This document shows, piece after piece, positions 6,113 to 6,219 of a stretch of DNA of 6,219 nt. Within the stretch, counting starts at the first letter, position 1, and every line of letters begins with the position of its first letter. The position numbers and the translations under genes were made by a program. The notes under the pieces are model-generated. The model was not told where the DNA came from. It worked only from the letters and a program-made list of their open reading frames with translations, and did no database searches. The DNA comes from Marinilabiliaceae bacterium. Its GTDB lineage: Bacteria; Bacteroidota; Bacteroidia; Bacteroidales; Marinilabiliaceae. The stretch spans positions 1-6,219 of the forward strand of contig JALVBA010000301.1 in NCBI GenBank assembly GCA_027010905.1, written 5' to 3'.

Positions 6113-6219
6113 ATGAATGCACATATTGAAATCCTACGTTTATTTAAAAGTTTATCAGAGAAAGAAAAAGACATTGTTCTTCATGAACTTCATCAAACGT
6201 CAACAGGAGAGACCGTTCG
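6113..6219 (+). CDS. Start of an unidentified gene, cut by the window end
   Basis: An ATG at 6113 opens a frame of 35 codons that is still open at the window edge. The visible part starts MNAHIEILRLFKSLSEKEKD and continues with a charged, helix-prone segment (IVLHELHQ) before TSTGET. The leader is A-rich without a Shine-Dalgarno sequence, like most genes here. I do not recognise the product. Short amphipathic N-termini of the 'LFKSLSEKEKDIVLHEL' kind occur in some transposases and in small regulatory proteins, but nothing in 35 residues decides this. It is separated from rnfA by 246 nt and is probably a separate transcription unit. Confidence 0.45.
   Translation, partial: MNAHIEILRLFKSLSEKEKDIVLHELHQTSTGETV

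Overview
The window is almost entirely one plus-strand operon encoding a complete Rnf complex, the membrane-bound ferredoxin:NAD+ oxidoreductase that couples electron transfer to Na+ or H+ transport. The gene order is rseC-like, rnfB, rnfC, rnfD, rnfG, rnfE, rnfA. All six Rnf subunits are present, intact, and carry the cofactor motifs expected of the family. I see no frameshift or internal stop.

Several things point to an anaerobic or facultative member of the Bacteroidota, probably Bacteroidales-like: this gene order led by a SoxR-reducing/RseC-family protein, AT-rich leaders mostly lacking Shine-Dalgarno sequences, a match to the Bacteroidota -7 promoter element (TAnnTTTG), and moderate-to-low GC. 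This is inference from style and order, and no taxonomic marker is present.

Layout: bases 1-143 are an AT-rich leader with a candidate promoter overlapped by a perfect 7-bp inverted repeat that resembles a Rex (NADH/NAD+ sensor) site. Bases 144-1606 hold the RseC-like gene and rnfB, separated by 2 nt. A 50-nt gap then leads to rnfC (1657-2988, GTG start behind a perfect AGGAGGT). rnfD follows at 3011-4003. The rnfD-rnfG gap (about 88 nt to the preferred rnfG start) contains a 46-nt interrupted palindrome. rnfG (4092-4700) overlaps rnfE (4697-5281) by 4 nt, and rnfA (5294-5866) ends the operon. Bases 5867-6112 are AT-rich and non-coding, with only weak terminator-like structure. A new reading frame of unknown function begins at 6113 and runs off the window.

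How the genes work together: in the established Rnf model, reduced ferredoxin docks on RnfB. Electrons pass through its iron-sulfur clusters to a [2Fe-2S] centre shared by RnfA and RnfE in the membrane, then to the covalent FMNs of RnfG and RnfD, and finally to RnfC, which carries FMN and two [4Fe-4S] clusters and reduces NAD+. The RseC-like protein is a small cysteine-bearing membrane protein whose E. coli relative works with the Rsx (Rnf-like) complex. Here it probably assists or is serviced by the complex. The system itself is well known. The less expected parts are the rnfD-rnfG palindrome, the Rex-like promoter repeat, and the charged tail on RnfB.
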